Positions 62,304-64,000 of a stretch of DNA of 64,000 bases are shown here, in pieces; position 1 is the first letter of the stretch, and every line of letters starts with the position of its first letter. The notes beneath the pieces are model-generated. The model was not told the DNA's origin. It searched no databases and was given only the letters and a program-made list of their open reading frames with translations. The DNA is from Nocardia sp. NBC_01730 (GTDB lineage: Bacteria; Actinomycetota; Actinomycetes; Mycobacteriales; Mycobacteriaceae), in assembly GCF_035920445.1 (NCBI RefSeq), contig NZ_CP109162.1, positions 992,001 through 1,056,000 on the forward strand. Reading direction: 5' to 3'. The position numbers and the translations under genes are program-made.

Positions 62304-62324
62304 GACTGTACATCGGACTGTACA
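62304..62324. promoter_or_regulatory. Candidate antitoxin operator
   Basis: GACTGTACA is directly repeated with a 12-bp period (62304 and 62316), seven bases upstream of the antitoxin start. Each contains the self-complementary TGTACA, which suits Phd-type autorepression. Confidence 0.55.
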
Positions 62325-62559
62325 AACGAGGCAGGGTGACCTTGGCTGGCTATGCTCTGGCTCCATGCGGTAGCTGGCACTGCCCTCATCGACCCAGGCG
62401 AACCCAACGCCTGGCATTGCAGCCAGAAGTTCGCCGTCGCCAGACAGCTGAACGACGCCGGTTCCGTTCCACGAGGGGACACGGGCGATGGTGCCGGCGG
62501 CGCGGGTACGCGCAAGCCCGCCCGCCGGTCGGCGGTGTAATCGGCTTCGGCGACATCGA

Positions 62560-63028
62560 CCGGACCGCTCACACTGGCTCGGACACCCTGGACCAGGCCG
62601 TGTTGCTCGACGTTCAAGACGCGTTTCTGCGGTGGCACAACACCGAACCTGGCTCGGTCGAGATGCCGTCGGCGTGGTTGGTCAAGGTCGTGACGAACCT
62701 TTGCCTCAACCGGCTCGATTCCGCACGCAGTCGCCGAGAGCGATACGTCGGGACGCGGTTGCCCGAGCCGGTGCTGACGCCGGACAGCGCGTTGGGGCCG
62801 CTGGAGACGGTCGAGCAACGCGACACGGTGTCGTTTGCCTTCCTCGTGCTTGCCGAGCGGCTCACCCCGAGCGAACGAGCGGTGTTGGTGCTGCGCGAGG
62901 CGTTCGGCTACAGCCATCGTGAGGTGGCCGAGTTGGTTGAGCTGTCGGGGATAGTGGCCAACCCGGACAAGCTCCGCTTCCTCGGCGACCAAGCGGCCTG
63001 GTTGTCACATTCACCGGAGGGTATCTGA
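62560..63028 (+). pseudogene. SigJ-like ECF sigma factor, 5' truncated with internal deletion
   Basis: The frame starts to resemble a sigma factor at VQDAFLRWHNTEPGSVEMPS (end of region 2), then AWLVKVVTNLCLNRLDSARS, RRERYVGTRLPEPVLTPDSA, LGPLETVEQRDTVSFAFLVL and region 4 ERAVLVLREAFGYSHREVAE. After LVELSG it jumps to IVANPDKLRFLGDQAAWLSH, the extreme C-terminus of the SnoaL-like extension. About 100 residues are lost there, and region 2.1-2.2 is lost at the front. The neighbouring SDR is a common partner of this ECF group. As written it should be non-functional. Confidence 0.78.
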
Positions 63029-63072
63029 TTTTAGTGGTAAAAGACGAAGTCTCGAGCCAGGAGGAGCAGGGA

Positions 63073-63843
63073 ATGACCACAACAGTTCTGGTCACCGGCG
63101 GTACCGGACGGCTCGGACGCACCCTCGTGCCGCAGCTGGCCGACGCCGGCCACGGGGTGCGCGTGCTGACTCGCAGCAAGCGCGAGCCGGCCGCGTGGGC
63201 GTGGGCGGTCGGTGATCTGCACACCGGCCGCGGAATCGCCGAGGCGGTCACCGGCGCACAGGTGATCATCCATCTGGCCACGACCAGCGGGCGGGGTGAT
63301 GTGGCCGCGATGCGCACCCTGCTCGAAGCGGCGGCGCCCGGGAGACCACACCTGGTGTACATGTCGATCGTCGGAATCGAGGACGTCGCACTCGGCTACT
63401 ATCGCGCGAAGCTGGCCTGCGAGCGACTGATCGAGGAGTCCGGGTTGCCGTGGACGATCCAGCGCACGACGCAGTTCCACGACCTGATCACTGCGATATG
63501 CGACACCCAGCGCGGGCTGCCGGTGACGATGATGCCGTCCAAAGTGAGCTTCCAGCCGATTGACGTTACCGACGTCGCCGATCGGCTCGTCGGCATCGCC
63601 GCGGCGTCGGCCGCGGGACGGGTGCCTGAGCTCGGCGGACCAGAGGTGCGTGACGCGGCCGAACTGGCCCGCACCTACCTCCGGGTGATCGGACGCCGCC
63701 GCGCGGTGTGGTCGATTCCCCTGCCGGGCAGGGCGATGCGAGACTTCCGTGCGGGCAACCATCTCGCCCGGGAGCACGCGGTCGGACGGACCACGTTCGA
63801 TGAGTTCGTCGCCAGAATCGCGCGCGAGCGGAGCAGCCGATAA
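63073..63843 (+). CDS. NmrA-like NAD(P)-binding SDR
   Basis: 256 residues from MTTTVLVTGGTGRLGRTLVP; GGAGCAGG precedes the ATG. The Rossmann motif GGTGRLG lies at residues 9-15. VYMSIVGIEDVALGYYRAKL has the Tyr-x-x-x-Lys-like YYRAK, followed by SGLPWTIQRTTQFHDLI. Atypical SDRs of this kind are quinone reductases or redox sensors. It lies 44 bases after the sigma relic, the usual arrangement of SigJ-type sigma with SDR. Intact. Confidence 0.92.
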   Translation: MTTTVLVTGGTGRLGRTLVPQLADAGHGVRVLTRSKREPAAWAWAVGDLHTGRGIAEAVTGAQVIIHLATTSGRGDVAAMRTLLEAAAPGRPHLVYMSIVGIEDVALGYYRAKLACERLIEESGLPWTIQRTTQFHDLITAICDTQRGLPVTMMPSKVSFQPIDVTDVADRLVGIAAASAAGRVPELGGPEVRDAAELARTYLRVIGRRRAVWSIPLPGRAMRDFRAGNHLAREHAVGRTTFDEFVARIARERSSR

Positions 63844-63845
63844 GT

Positions 63846-63980
63846 CGGTGGCTGCGCGCCGGTATCGGACTTCTCGCCGCGAGCCAAGTCGTCGGCACCT
63901 GGGCGTCGCTCTTCCCCGTGAGCTTCTTCTCGCTCGAAGTTGTCCGGCCTACAACGAGCACAGCTTGTAGCAAGCATCCG
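63846..63980 (+). pseudogene. Possible small membrane-protein remnant
   Basis: One frame reads RWLRAGIGLLAASQVVGTWA and SLFPVSFFS. A second phase adds RPYNEHSL before a stop. This resembles the start of small actinobacterial membrane proteins (WLR-G-GLL--SQ-V-G-WA-L-P-SFF) with a deletion before PYNEHL. Short and frame-shifted. Confidence 0.35.
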
Positions 63981-64000
63981 CAGCGGTGTAGTACGACTGT

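Noticed and set aside
62336..62560. Start of the sigma factor frame
   Set aside because: The first 75 codons show no region 2.1/2.2 similarity and overlap the antitoxin promoter, so they were not counted as coding.

Overview
The window is high-GC actinobacterial DNA. Gene content (serine and tyrosine recombinases, FAAL-type ligase, WS/DGAT acyltransferases, universal stress proteins, ECF sigma factors, TetR/MarR regulators, F420/PPOX-like oxidoreductases) and GTG starts fit a mycolic-acid-type actinomycete such as Nocardia or a relative; the genus is an inference. No tRNA, rRNA or CRISPR array was seen.

Positions 1-34,300 are a graveyard of mobile DNA with small enzyme/regulator cassettes in between. 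In order: a truncated DDE integrase and a serine resolvase; a hypothetical protein; a decayed MauE-like plus cysteine-rich Tat-secreted pair; a Baeyer-Villiger-type flavoprotein; an IS256 element; a nested structure at 8.5-13.2 kb in which a three-tyrosine-recombinase (RIT) element with 84-bp inverted ends splits the reverse transcriptase of a class C group II intron, itself followed by a Tn3 transposase remnant; a MarR/azoreductase/SDR cassette with a striking 15-bp-period operator array; a TetR/hydrolase cassette; an aldo-keto reductase with divergent XRE regulator; a MarR/epoxide hydrolase cassette; an IS110 element; and universal stress and CBS proteins. At least six separate loci carry pieces of Tn3-family transposases, and two carry the same Tn3-type terminal repeat.

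Positions 34,300-53,900 hold a coherent lipid/polyketide cluster. One arm (minus strand) encodes a fully reducing type I PKS (ACP-KS-AT-DH-ER-KR-ACP, no thioesterase), a discrete ACP, a WS/DGAT acyltransferase, a fatty-acyl-AMP ligase-like enzyme and an acyl-CoA dehydrogenase. A divergent arm encodes a LuxE-like acyl synthetase, a LuxC-like acyl reductase and an aldo-keto reductase. A third block encodes a thioester-reductase-like SDR and a P450. A second WS/DGAT lies beyond an IS256 remnant. Together they suggest a starter acid is adenylated, extended and fully reduced, released reductively as aldehyde/alcohol and esterified: a polyketide-derived wax-like lipid. This is the best candidate for an undescribed system here.

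Positions 53,900-64,000 look more ordinary: an ECF sigma factor coupled to a YCII protein, a PPOX-fold protein, an aromatic-type FAD monooxygenase, a large STAND-LuxR regulator, a Phd/VapC-type toxin-antitoxin pair, an internally deleted SigJ-like sigma factor and an NmrA-like SDR.
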